Source of the DNA: Jacaranda mimosifolia
Lineage: Eukaryota > Streptophyta > Magnoliopsida > Lamiales > Bignoniaceae
DNA: 64,000 nt
Assembly (NCBI GenBank): GCA_018894105.1
Contig: CM032128.1
Coordinates: 28,543,299-28,607,298 of the forward strand
Reading direction: 5' to 3'
Shown here: positions 46,872 to 58,277 of the stretch, one piece after another
Layout of the letters: every line of letters begins with the position of its first letter
How positions within the stretch are numbered: position 1 is the stretch's first letter
Translations under genes and position numbers: made by a program
Notes under the pieces: generated by a model
Databases searched by the model: none
What the model saw: only the letters and a program-made list of their open reading frames with translations
What the model was told of the DNA's origin: nothing

Positions 46872-47945
46872 TAAGGTTTGAGAAAGTCAATTGCAACAAC
46901 TATGTAAAAACACAAATTTAGACAATGTTACATTTTATTTATTTCTCTCAAAAAGATATCTTACTTATTCGTAAATAATTATTATAACAAATCATTACAT
47001 CAATCAAATCAACACACACACATAAATATATTAATATCTTTAAATTATTTTTTCAATAAATATTTTCTTAACGTTATACTATATAATAATATAAAATTTT
47101 GATTCAACAATACTAATCAAATAAAAATTTACATAAACAATATTTTCAAATAAATTTTTTCTCTTTATAAAGTAATTCATGCATTTTCATTATCAAAATG
47201 TATTCTCCTAAAATATATTTCTCAAAATTCAAAAAAGAAAATCTATAACATAGTCTAAATATTCTTAACCACATTCTGAAAACCATAAGAAGAAAAAAAA
47301 GAAAAAGAAAAAAAAAGAAAAGAAAAGAAAAGCAGAAAGGAACAGTTAGTTGTTAATTGTCTCACATGCCGCGCGTGAGTTGTCTCTGTATTGAGCAGAC
47401 ACGCGAACCTTGTTACAGAACAGAAAAAATTGTTGGCTGCGATGTGGCGCACCATAAGGCAAAAAAGGGCCGTTGAATTGTGGGGACAGGAAGGTGGGAT
47501 TCAGTAAGACTCGGTGCAGTGAGGTGGCTCTTTATCAGGCTTTTTGGTTGGCAACCTAAATTCCTCCTAATGCAGGTAAACTGAACTAAAAGGGCTGACG
47601 TGGCGTGGGGGCTCAGTAAAGATCTTTTGACTGGGAACCGGAGTCATCTGTTTATCATAGTTATGATGTTGAGGTTTATGTGGGCCCATCTGATTATTTC
47701 GAGTAAAAGAATGGAGGGAGGGCTTGTGGGGCCCATCCAATTGTTTTGGGTAAAAAGTGAGGGCGAAAGGGATAGGCCCGGTTTCTTGTACTATACTTCT
47801 TCCATGTCTTCCTCTGTGCTCCGCAGGAATAAATTTTTTTTGTGTACAGTGTAAAAAGGGGTTGGTGTATTGTTGTAGAGTTCAATTGTTAATTCAAAGC
47901 TGATACTCCACTGTCCTTTTTTACGTTGCCTTCCTTGTTACCAGA
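46872..47945. other. Spacer with a GC-richer unclassified block
   Basis: About 47340-47880 is less AT-rich than its surroundings and has several short open frames (for example 47600-47854), but I recognise no protein, RNA or element in it. Confidence 0.4.
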
Positions 47946-48365
47946 CAGCAATTGAGTTGAGTTAAGTAGAAAAAAAATTTTGAGTTCAAATTCAAACTCA
48001 AAATATATATATATATTAGACTTGTACTCAAGTTCGAGTTCGATAAGCTTTAAATTTTAAGTTTGAGCTCGGCTCAGGTTAACTCAGTAAACCTCAAATT
48101 GTTAAGTGAATTGTAAATAATTATGAACTTGAGTTTGAGGTCGAGTTTGAGCTCGAACTCAAAATTAAAAAGTTGTAATATAATAAATATTTATTGATAA
48201 AATAAAAAATAGTCAAATACTGGTTCATGAGCCAGCTCGCATGTCTCGAAATAGAGTTCGAACTCGATTCAACTCAATTCAAACATGAAACAACGTGAAT
48301 TCAAGTTGAGTTAGTTTTAGATCAACTTGTAAAGCTCAATTCGACTCATTTGCACCTATAGTGCT
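47946..48365. mobile_element. CGAACTCGA-rich non-autonomous element (hAT-like)
   Basis: Dense short motifs (GAGTTCGAG, GAGCTCGAACTC, TTGAGTTTGAG) occur in both orientations. The right end, read on the minus strand, is ATAGGTGCAAATGAGTCGAA, a terminus style common to plant hAT-type MITEs. The left end is unclear. Confidence 0.35.
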
Positions 48366-50251
48366 TACACAATAACTCCTATTTGATTCTATATGAAATT
48401 TTATATTAAAATTGAAAACATAATCTTTTTTTTTTCTTCTTCAAAAATAATGTTTCAAAACCCGGTGGTATATATCTTCTACCTGTGGTCTATTGTTATG
48501 GTTGGTCTTATCTTATAGAAGTATTTTCGAAAATGAAACCAAATATCTAATTTCAGTACATTTTGTCTATTTCAAAATATTTTTAAAAAGTTACAATTAT
48601 TTCAAATCATTATATCTATCAATATATATATATATATCTATATATGTATATATGCCTTTCAGGTATGTTAATATAAACATTTATTTTTGAATCAATATTA
48701 TACTGTATTATAACAACATCTAAAAATACAAAGAAAAAAAAAAGAAAAGAAAACAGATCCAATTAAGAGGAAAAAATAATGTAACACTGCTAAATAAATG
48801 AAAATTTATATGAAAAGCAATTAAAATAAAAGGTTATTTTTAAAAAATAAAATCAAGCATACTTTTATTATTCAATGCATTTTCTTAAAATATTTCTCCC
48901 ATAATACTTCAAAACAAAATCAAAACATCCTTAAAAGCTTATGAATATTTTTAAATTGTTGTTTCAGAGTAAGCAGTTTATCTGTTTAGTTTAAAGGCAA
49001 TATCCAAAAGAAAATTATTTTAGGCAAATAAAATATTATTTCATGATATCCAGAAAAGGAATAAGAGTAATAGATCTATGAAGATCTATACAAAATATAA
49101 TTGTACACACAAAGTCGAAAATATCATATTTTTCAATACTTGAGTTTAGAAAATTATAACTAGAATATGGTTAGGCTGCATCAGACGAAGCTAACATTGC
49201 CTTATAATTGTTGATTTTCTCAAATGAATCAACATCATTATGTTAATAAAAAATAGTTCGATGGGATGTTAACAAATTGGTCCACTATAAAGATGAGACT
49301 TTGTAAGCTTAGGGACTTGAGAATGGAACAAAAAAAGCAAAAAACAGCAAGACTCAATTATTTATAGAAAAGAGATAACTATGGTAAAAAGATGATTGCC
49401 TCACTTACAAATATATTTTGTGGCCACATTGAGAATATAAATTGGAGTTTGTTAGAATCATGAATATGACACCACATGCCCTAATAATAGTTAATTGATT
49501 CTTGATGGATTAACTCGTTTGATTTTTGCAATCATTTAATTAGTCTTTGCCAAAACAAAGTGTCGCCTTCAATGTGCTTGTTAGCGTCTAATGGACGGTT
49601 GGCTCACTCTTTATCCTAACATGACTTAAGGAAAGGAACTTTGGACGCAGAAGGGGCACTCCTTAGTCCTTAGAGTTGGAGGATTCTACTCTAGAGAAAA
49701 ATGGAGAGTGGGAACAAAGAAAAAAGTACAAAAATGTCAACACTGCTATATTTTCTATTCCAATTTTGTGGCCAACGAAAACCAATTAACTATACCTTTA
49801 TGCTATGGCTAAAGGTTACTTGGCTTCAAATCATTTAAAATTGGTTGAAATTCAAAATAATAATAATAAAAAATAACATATATTTTTTTTATTCATCATC
49901 GCAATGACTTGGATATGCTATCTTGATATATTAAATTATCAGACTTTATCTAGATTTAATATAATTTATACAAAACTCATAGAAGTTTTTAATATTTTTC
50001 ATTCCTCATTTGTGATATAACGTTAAATTTAACTAAATTAAAGTCCGACTTAAATCTTATCTAGTAGCTAAACTAAATAGGACCCATAGGTTTCCTTATT
50101 GCATATTAATTTGCATGGTCGTCTTGTCATATATGGATGGTCCAAGGGAAGATTACCAAATCTTTAGGACCCAAGGGAAGTTGGTATTGGTTGAGATTTT
50201 GTTAATGGTGATAGGTAGTCTTCTCATAGATGTTTGCCAAACTACCTTTTC

Positions 50252-50252
<1 letters not shown>
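48366..50252. other. AT-rich spacer
   Basis: Nothing recognisable beyond short A/T runs and a TA run near 48620. Confidence 0.4.
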
Positions 50253-50302
<50 letters not shown>

Positions 50303-50303
50303 T
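50253..50303. repeat. (TAA)n/(TTA)n palindromic microsatellite
   Basis: About eleven TAA units switch directly to TTA units, making a perfect hairpin-forming palindrome. Confidence 0.9.
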
Positions 50304-50312
50304 AATTTTTTT

Positions 50313-50604
50313 TATAGTCATTGTAAATGGAAATATAACATAAGCTGTCAAGGTGCAAAAAAATTAGTAAAAAAGAAAATCAAGTTATTTACATTATAGT
50401 CATTGTATATGCAAATATAACATAAGCTGGCAAGGTGCAAAAAAATTAGTAAAAAGAAAATCAAGTTATTTACATTATAGTCATTGTATATGCAAATATA
50501 ACAAAAAAATTAGTAAAAAAGAAAATCAAGTTATTTACATTATAGTCATTGTATATGCAAATATAACAAAAAAATTAGTAAAAAAGAAAATCAAGTTATT
50601 TACG
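50313..50604. repeat. Minisatellite, four units of 82, 81, 65 and ~64 bp
   Basis: Units start TATAGTCATTGTA at 50313, 50395, 50476 and 50541 and end AAAATCAAGTTATTTAC. Units 3 and 4 lack the TAAGCTGGCAAGGTGCA segment present in units 1 and 2, so a deleted unit was itself duplicated. Confidence 0.85.
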
Positions 50605-51653
50605 ACATGTAAGAGATGGTAAAAATTATATTATTCAATCGATACTTAATTTTAATAAGCCCTCTTTGTATTGTAAATAATAAAACAAGGAAATGTAATG
50701 GGATTTTTTCAATAATTTTTTCTTTCCTTTTTTTCTTGGTTATTATTATTCTAAAAAGTCATGTTAATTTAATCTATTTATTCATGTATTTTTGGGCATA
50801 GATTTAATTATATATATGATTCATTCATTCATGTCAAAGAAGAGAACAAAACCTGGCGTGCAATGAAAGGATTCATACGACATTCTCTTGTCGGTAACAT
50901 GACAAAGTTAATGTTACAAGCCATATTATATGTATGAATCTTCTGACCCGGCCCACTCATATAAAAGCACACACATATATATATATATATATAGAAATAA
51001 AGAAAATTGCTTTTTGTCATTTCTTTCCAAATTTCAGATTTTGTTTTTGTTGCAATTATTATTATTATATTATACAGTGGTATAAGCAAGGTTCCAAACT
51101 TTGCTATTCTTTTGCAGATTGGGCTAAGTAGCGAGAATCATGTGATTGAAGGATATAGCAGTTGGGGCCTTGGTTGTATAAATTCGTAATCACTTAATTA
51201 CTGACCCTTCATTAATGGAATACAGCTTAATCTTGTAAGGAATCATAGTATTAAATCTCACTCGAATTTCCAAAGTATTTTCCATCCAAATTTTGGATTT
51301 TTTGAGAACCAAAATGAAATATAACTTTCGGTCTAATTTTGCAAATTTCTCCTAATAAGTAATGAATAATTAATAAGAGATATCAAATACTTTAAACAAA
51401 AAGACAAAATTGAAAATGATATTCGGAGATGTTCTTTTCTAATGCTTTTGATAATTTTGAATCAATAAATATTGACGTAAAACATACTTTAATTAGGTAT
51501 AAATTAAATTAAGTTCATATTAAGTACTCAATGAGTCAACATGGATGATATTACCTTAGCTCAATATTTATAACATCTACGGATATACAACTAAATAATA
51601 TATATCTATTTATGATATTACTAATTATAAGTAATCTATGTCTACTAGCTAGG
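50605..51653. other. AT-rich spacer
   Basis: Contains an (AT)n run at 50969-50992. No gene is seen. Confidence 0.45.
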
Positions 51654-51658
51654 ATTAA

Positions 51659-52334
51659 TGTTGATTTTGCCTTGAAATTTGAGGTAAAATTGACAAGGAA
51701 CAGTAGAAATGGAGAGAAACGAAGCAAAGTGGTCGAAATTGGCTCAAGAACACACCCCGGCGCGTGTTGGAAGGATGCCGCGCGCCGGGGCGCGAGGTAA
51801 GGAGCGCCAAGGCGTGTATAGGGGAGAAAAGGGCGCAAAAAGACGCGTTGTGCGTCCCGGCGTGCAGTGAACAGTAACTTTGCACCGGGGCTCAAGTTTT
51901 TTGCGCCGAGGCTCAAACTTTCTGCCCATGTTCGGGGTTTTTCTTGGCAGAAGCAGTTTTGTGCACGCTGGGGCGCAAGCTTTGTGCGCCCCAGCACGCG
52001 ACGCAATCCCATTGGCCTTAGGCTTCGGTTTTCGACTATAAATATTAGTTTTTTTCTTTTGGAAAAAGTATCACGAACATAACACAAGGGCTTCTTTACT
52101 GCTTTTGAGTAATTCTCTCAAGATGGAGTTTAGAATGAGGGTGTTAGGTGTTTTTGTGAGATTTGTGGGATTCAAGTTTGTACTTCCACTTTGATTTGAG
52201 ATCAATAAAATTCCTTTTCTTTGTCGAGTGGATAGGCACATCGCCGAACCACGTTAAATCTTGTTGTCACTTTACATCGAATTACTTTACTATTATTTCA
52301 TTATTTCCGCAATAGATCCTCCTGGGTTTCAACA
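51659..52334 (+). repeat. 5' LTR of the Copia element
   Basis: 676 bp. It has a GC-rich, CpG-dense U3 block (about 51740-52010), a TATA box TATAAATA at 52037-52044 and a polyadenylation signal AATAAA at 52204-52209, which together define U3, R and U5. Confidence 0.93.
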
Positions 52335-52337
52335 AAC

Positions 52338-52349
52338 TGGTATCGGAGC
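52338..52349 (+). other. Primer-binding site (initiator tRNA-Met)
   Basis: TGGTATCGGAGC lies three bases after the LTR. It differs at one base from the TGGTATCAGAGC used by plant Copia elements. Confidence 0.9.
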
Positions 52350-52361
52350 AGGTTGGATCAG

Positions 52362-55300
52362 ATGTCAGGAATGAAGTACGAGGTAGAGAAATTCGATGGG
52401 AAGAACGACTTTGGGCTATGGAAGATGAAGGTTCACGTCCTCCTGTGCCAACAAGGATTACAGAGAGCGTTAAAAGGCAGAGATTCCCTGCCGGAAACGC
52501 TGAAGGACGAAGAGAAGGATGAGTTCATGGCAAAGGCTTACGGTACTTTGGTGTTATCATTGGCGGATAATGTACTGAGAGAGGTCGCCACGGAAAGTAC
52601 GCCAGCGAATTTATGGAAGAAGCTGGAGAGTCTATATATGACGAAGTCCCTGACAAATCGACTGTATTTGAAACAGTGATTATACACATTGAGGATGAAG
52701 GAAGGTACATCTATTACTCAACATATTGATTTTTTCAATAAGGTGATTCTGGATCTCGCTAGTATAGATGTCAAAATTGTTGATGAGGATCAAGCTTTAA
52801 TTCTCTTGTGTTCTCTGCCAAAATCTTTTGAGCACTTGGTTACTACTTTGTTGTACGGGAGAGATACGATTTCAATGGAGGATGTGAAGGCCTCATTGAA
52901 TTCCAACGAGTTGAGAAAACATGTCCTGGGCAGCAACGATGGTGAAAGTGGGGAAGGATTGGTGGCAAGAGGGAGACCAAGAGAAAGGGGAAGGAGTAGA
53001 GGCCGATCGAAGTCCCGAACCAAGCCTAGAAACGGTGACAAGTGTTTTAGGTACGGTGCAAAGGGGCATTGGAAACGGAATTGTCCGGAACGAGGAAAGG
53101 CGAAGGATGCAGGTGAAACTTCTAATCAGAAACGGGATGATGTCACAGGAATTGTTGAGGATAAGTCTGATGGCGGGCTTGTTCTCAATGTTGCTGAAAC
53201 TTTACTAAGCTCTGAATGGATTTTGGATAGTGGCTGCTCCTACCACATGTGCCCACGAGAAGATTGGTTTACCACATACCATAAATATGATGGTGGTAAA
53301 GTGCTTATGGGAAACGATGCTTCTTGCAGGGTTGTAGGAATTGGCTCAGTTTGTATCAGGATGCATGATGGGATAGTAAGGACCCTAATAGATGTGCGTC
53401 ATGTTCTAGATCTGAAGAAAAATCTGATATCGCTAGGTACTCTGGACAAGAATGGTTGTGAGTACAGAGCTCGAGATGGAGTTCTGCGGGTTTCCAAAGG
53501 TGCACTGCTTATCATGAAGGGAGAAAAGCGGAACGGCCTTTACATATTGCAGGGAAACACGGTTTCTGGTACTGCTTCTTCATCAGTCAATGATACTATG
53601 AGACTTTGGCATATGCGACTTGGGCATATGAGTGAGAGGGGGATGTCAGAACTGAGCAAACGAGGTTTGCTTTGCGGAGAGAAGACTAGAGAACTGAATT
53701 TCTGCGAGCAGTGTGTGCTGGGCAAGCAACATAGGGTGAAATTCGGTACTGCAGTTCACAGGACCAAAGGTACCTTGGATTACATTCACTCAGATCTTTG
53801 GGGGCCTTCTCAGGTTCCTTCAAAGAGAGGTGTAAGGTACATGCTGACATTCATAGATGATTTCTCATGGAAAGTATGGGTGTACATGCTGAAGCATAAG
53901 GATGAGGTGTTTGTCAACTTCAAGCAATGTAAGACCTTAATTGAGAAGCAGACAGGAAAGGAGATCAAGCGTTTGAGGACTGACAACGGATTGGAGTTCT
54001 GCAACAAGGAATTTCAGGAATTCTGCGAGAATGAAGGAATTGTGAGGCATCGCACAGTTGTAAATACACCACAGCAGAATGGAGTTGCAGAACAGATAAA
54101 CAGGACTATCTTGGAAAGAGCTAGATGCATGCTCTTTAACGCCGGATTGTCCAAGGATTTTTGGGCAGAAGCAATTAACACTACTTGTTATTTGGTGAAT
54201 AGGTCACCATCAACCACTTTGGACTGCAAGACACCAATGGAAGTTTGGTCCGGGTCTTTTGCTGATTACTCAAATTTGAGAGTATTTGGGTGTCCAGCCT
54301 ATGCTCATGTCCGGGATGGGAAGCTTGAGCCAAGGGCTAGGAAGTGCATATTTCTAGGCTATGCAGATGGAGTCAAAGGTTATCGTTTGTGGTGTAATGA
54401 TGACAAGGGCTCCAAGATGATTATCAGTAGGGACGTGACATTCGATGAGTCTGCAATGATGAAGAAGGTGGAGCAGCAGGAAAGCGGTCAACAGGGCGTC
54501 AAGAAGAAGGTGGAGATTCATATTGATCCTCCACAAGTTTCAAAGGGGAAACAGAAAGTGGTAGATGAAGCTGGTGAGAGCACATTACCACCTAATCAAT
54601 AGCAGGAAAATGAACCACTACAAAATTATCTCTTGGCTCGCGATAGAGAGAGGAGGCAGATCAAACCACCACAGTGGTATGCTTACTCAGATCTGGTAGC
54701 TTATGCTTTGAGTTCAGCTGAGGAGTTTGTAGGAGATGATCCAGTCTCATACAAAGAGGCAATTTCCAGGCCAGATTCTGATAAATGGGTTGCAGCTATG
54801 AGTAAAGAGATGGAGTCTCTACACAAGAATAGCACATGGGAGCTGGTTGATGTACCCAAAGGGCAAAAGATTGTAGGTTGCAAATGGATCTACAAGAAGA
54901 AGGAAGGGATTCCCGGTGTTGAAGATGCTAGATACAAGGCATGATTGGTTGCTAAGGGTTTTACTCAGAGAGAGGGAGTTGACTTTCATGAAGTATTCTC
55001 CCCAGTTGTAAAACATACTTCCATTCGTGTTTTACTTGCCATGGTTGCTCTGTTTGATATGGAACTAGAGCAGATGGATGTGAAAACAGCGTTTTTGCAT
55101 GGTGAGTTGGAGGAACAAATCTACATGAGTCAACCAGAAGGATTCGTTGTTCCCGGGAAACAAAATCAAGCATGTCTTTTGAAGAGGTCATTATATGGCC
55201 TGAAGCAGTCTCCCTGCAGTGGTATAAAAGGTTTGATGCTTTTATTACCAAGATAGGATATACTAGAAGCAAATTTGATTGTTGTGTATATTACATTATT

Positions 55301-56308
55301 TGTAGTGATAGCTTTCTCGTATATTTGATGTTGTACGTTGATGATATGTTGATTGCCTCTAGAAACATATCTGAGATCAACCAATTAAAAGCTCAGTTAA
55401 GTGAAGAATTTGAGATAAAGGATTTGGGCGGTGCAAAGAAGATTTTGGGCATGGAGATCATCCGGGATAGACACGCAGGATTGTTGTACTTATCTCAACG
55501 GCATTACATTGAGAAAGTACTTGAGCGATTCGGGATGGATAAGTCCAAGCCAGTTAGTATGCCACTTGCAGCTCATTTCAGGCTCTCATCAGATCTATCA
55601 CCGAGTACTGAGGAGGAGGTGGAGCACATGTCAAATGTGCCATATGCTAGTGCAGTGGGTAGCTTGATGTACGCCATGGTGTGCACTAGGCCAGACATTT
55701 CACATGCAGTCAGTGTTGTGAGCAGGTATATGCACAAGCCAGGAAAGACTCATTGGCAGGCTGTGAAATGGATCATGAGGTATCTAAGAGGCTCTGCAGG
55801 CAGATGTTTGAGGTATAGTCAATCGAATTCTACTACAAGAATTATTAGCTATGTGGATGCGGACTATGCAGGAGATTTGGACAGCATAAGGTCCATGACG
55901 GGCTATGTGTTTTGTGTATCAAGTTGTACGGTTAGCTGGAAGGCGACTTTGCAGTCATCAGTTGCATTGTCCACAACAGAAGCTGAGTACATGGCTTTGG
56001 CTGAAGGCGTTAAAGAAGGCATTTGGCTAAAGGGGCTGATCGATGATATGGGTATGACTTCTGAGATCACTAAGGTATTTTGTGACAGTCAGAGTGCCAT
56101 ACACTTGTCAAAGAATCAAGCATTTCATGAGAGAACAAAGCACATAGATATGAGGTATCACTTTGTTCGGGATATGGTGTCCCAAGGAGTCATGTTGGTT
56201 GACAAAGTTGGGACTAAGGATAATCCGGCAGACATGTTGACTAAGGCTGTTCCAGGAATCAAATTCGAGCATTGCTTGGATTTGATTAATGTTTGCAGAC
56301 TCAGATAA
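52362..56308 (+). pseudogene. Copia gag-pol polyprotein, disabled
   Basis: ATG at 52362 begins MSGMKYEVEKFDG, Copia gag. The gag knuckle at about 53043 has Tyr for its second Cys (CFRYGAKGHWKRNC). Then come protease (WILDSGCSYHMC, about 53220), the HHCC pre-integrase (LWHMRLGHMSERGM..CEQC), the integrase core (HSDLWGP, RTDNGLEF, GVAEQINRT carry D, D, E), reverse transcriptase (AFLHGELEEQIYM; YVDDM at 55334) and RNase H (DADYAGDLD, STTEAEYMAL, KHIDMRYHF). Breaks are TGA at 52677-52679, TAG at 54600-54602, TGA at 54942-54944 and a frameshift at about 55211-55217. Both TGA codons sit where Arg is expected (CGA to TGA). It cannot make a full polyprotein. Confidence 0.93.
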
Positions 56309-56355
56309 CAGGCCTTAATGGGGGCAGGGACAAAGAAGATGAATGGGAATTTCAA

Positions 56356-56370
56356 GTCAAGGTGGAGAAT
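56356..56370 (+). other. Polypurine tract of the Copia element
   Basis: CAAGGTGGAGAAT directly abuts the right LTR, the usual Copia plus-strand primer. Confidence 0.8.
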
Positions 56371-57224
56371 TGTTGAATTTGCCTTGAAATTTGAGGTAAA
56401 ATTGACAAGGAACGAAAGAAATGAAGAGAAACGAAGTAAAGTGGTCGAAATGGGCTCGACAACACACCCCGGCGCGTGTTGGAAGGATGCCGCGTGTCGG
56501 GGCGCGAGGTAAGGCGCGCCAAGGCGTGTACAGGGGAGAAAAGGGCGCAAAAAGACGTGTCGTGCGCCCCGGCGCGCAGTGAACAGTAACTTTGCGCCGG
56601 GGCGCGAGGTAAGGCGCGCCAAGGCGTGTACAGGGGAGAAAAGGGTGCAAAAAGACGTGTCGTGCGCCCCGGCGCGCAGTGAACAGTAACTTTGCGCCGG
56701 GGCGCGAGGTAAGGCGCGCCAAGGCGTGTACAGGGGAGAAAAGGGTGCAAAAAGACACGTTGTGCGCCCCGGCGTGTAGTGAACAGTAACTTTGCGCTGG
56801 GGCTCAAACTTTTTGCCCATGTTCGGGTTTTTTCTTGGCAGAATCAGTTTTGTGCACGCTGGGGCGCAAGCTTTGTGCGCCCCAGCACGCGACGCAATCC
56901 CATTGGCCTTGGGCTTCGGTTTTCGACTATAAATATTAGTTTTTTCTTTTGGGAAAAGTATCACGAACATAACATAAGGGCTTGTTTACTGCTTTTGAGT
57001 AATTCTCTCAAGACGGAGTTTAGAACGAGGGTGTTAGGTGTTTTCGTGAGATTTGTGGGATTCAAGTTTGTACTTGCACTTTGATTTGAGATCAATAAAA
57101 TTCCTTTTCTTTGTCGGGTGGATAGGCACATCGTCGAACCATGTTAAATCTTGTTGTCACTTTACATCGAATTACTTTACTATTATTTCATTGTTTCCGC
57201 AATAGATCCTCCTGGGTTTCAACA
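56371..57224 (+). repeat. 3' LTR of the Copia element (expanded)
   Basis: 854 bp, 178 longer than its partner. The net difference is two extra copies of a 100-bp GC-rich unit minus a 22-bp segment present only in the left LTR. TATAAATA lies at 56928-56935 and AATAAA at 57094-57099. Confidence 0.93.
56499..56798 (+). repeat. 100-bp GC-rich unit, three tandem copies
   Basis: Units of exactly 100 bp begin GGGGCGCGAGGTAAGG at 56499, 56599 and 56699, and contain CGCGCCAAGGCGTGTACAGG and GTGAACAGTAAC. They are nearly identical; copies 2 and 3 share GGGTGCAAA where copy 1 has GGGCGCAAA. The 5' LTR has a single copy. Confidence 0.9.
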
Positions 57225-57229
57225 ATTAA

Positions 57230-57586
57230 TATAAGGTGCAATGCCGTAAGATATCACTAACTAATTATTTATATTTGGGGTATGAAAATTAATGGAGATA
57301 AATAAAAGAGATACTAATTAATTGTAGCAAATTTAATCCTTCGCGAACTGGGTGTGCTTCTACATAATGTATTTTATCATTATAATACCGGTTTATTTAA
57401 TGCAAGTTTTAATAATGTTTAGTCATTAATTTGCCAAATCATAATTTATTATTTTGATCAAATACATGCAATAGGACGATAATTATATCATTGAATAAAA
57501 TTAGAATTCTAACTTAAAACATTCATAATTGTGTTAACTATAACTATTCAAAATTTTAATATAGGTGTTTGACACTTTGCACGTGG
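57230..57586. other. Short spacer
   Basis: No gene or element is recognised between the Copia and hAT insertions. Confidence 0.5.
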
Positions 57587-57594
57587 ATGGCAAT

Positions 57595-58269
57595 CATTGT
57601 TTAAAAAATTGGACCAGACCGAGTGGTCGGAGCGGTCGGACCGTTGACTGTCCTATGAATCGGTCCGATTTTGCATAAAAATCAATAAACAAAAAAAAAC
57701 CGTCATATTTTGTCAAAACTGTTTGAATCAGCCGGCGGTAAGACCGTTTGAACCGTTGAACCGTTGAACCATTCATGGTTTATAAAAATCTGACCGATTC
57801 ATTTTTTTTCTTCTCTTCCCCTTAATTTTTGGCATAATTATTCCCTTTTTTTTATTTTTTTTTGGTCTAATATGAACCTTTAAAACCAAGATACATTTAA
57901 AAAAAGTAAAAGTCTAAAACACTCGTATAGATATACAAAATAAAAGCCCCAATCAAATCCAACATTCTAATTTTTAAATCCTATTAGAAGGTAGAAACCT
58001 TTAATCCCTTACCCAACCTTTGTACTCTTGGTTATCTCTTCCAATAAATTTTAACTTATGAAATTGAACAATATGATTTGGACTCGTTATGTTTTATATT
58101 TGGTATTTTATTAATGTTTAAGTAATATATAAAATATACAATATATATTACATAATTATGACGTCACGGTTCAATTGCGGTTCAATTACGATCTGACCAA
58201 CTATTGAACCAATAAATCGTGAACCGATAAATTTTCGGGTTCAATGAACAATCCATTTTTCAAAAACTG
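57595..58269. mobile_element. Non-autonomous hAT element, family F (reference copy)
   Basis: A 675-bp element with inverted ends (CATTGTTTAAAAAATTGG at the left; CAGTTTTTGAAAAATGG on the other strand at the right) and 8-bp duplications ATGGCAAT (57587-57594) and ATGGCAGT (58270-58277). The subterminal region is full of CGGTCCGA, GGTCGGAC and TTGAACCG motifs in both orientations. No transposase frame is present; the 60-codon minus ORF inside is fortuitous. Copies at 34264 and 15754 share it. Confidence 0.8.
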
Positions 58270-58277
58270 ATGGCAGT

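Larger units (their letters stand above)
51659..57224 (+). mobile_element. Complete but inactivated Ty1/Copia retrotransposon (Tork/Tnt1-like)
   Basis: LTRs at 51659-52334 and 56371-57224 start TGTTGA and end CAACA. A perfect 5-bp duplication ATTAA flanks the element (51654-51658 and 57225-57229). A primer-binding site TGGTATCGGAGC follows the left LTR, and a purine tract AAGGTGGAGAAT precedes the right LTR. The interior holds gag-protease-integrase-RT-RNase H in the Copia order. Outside the variable GC-rich block the two LTRs are very similar, so insertion is fairly recent, yet the coding region has three nonsense codons and one frameshift. Confidence 0.95.

Noticed and set aside
47600..47854. 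84-codon plus ORF in a GC-richer block
   Set aside because: No domain or codon pattern to support it, overlapped by a minus ORF.
51551..52087. 178-codon minus ORF over the Copia LTR, and its counterparts at 56158-56970
   Set aside because: Opposite strand of the GC-rich LTR; the apparent repeats simply mirror the 100-bp units.
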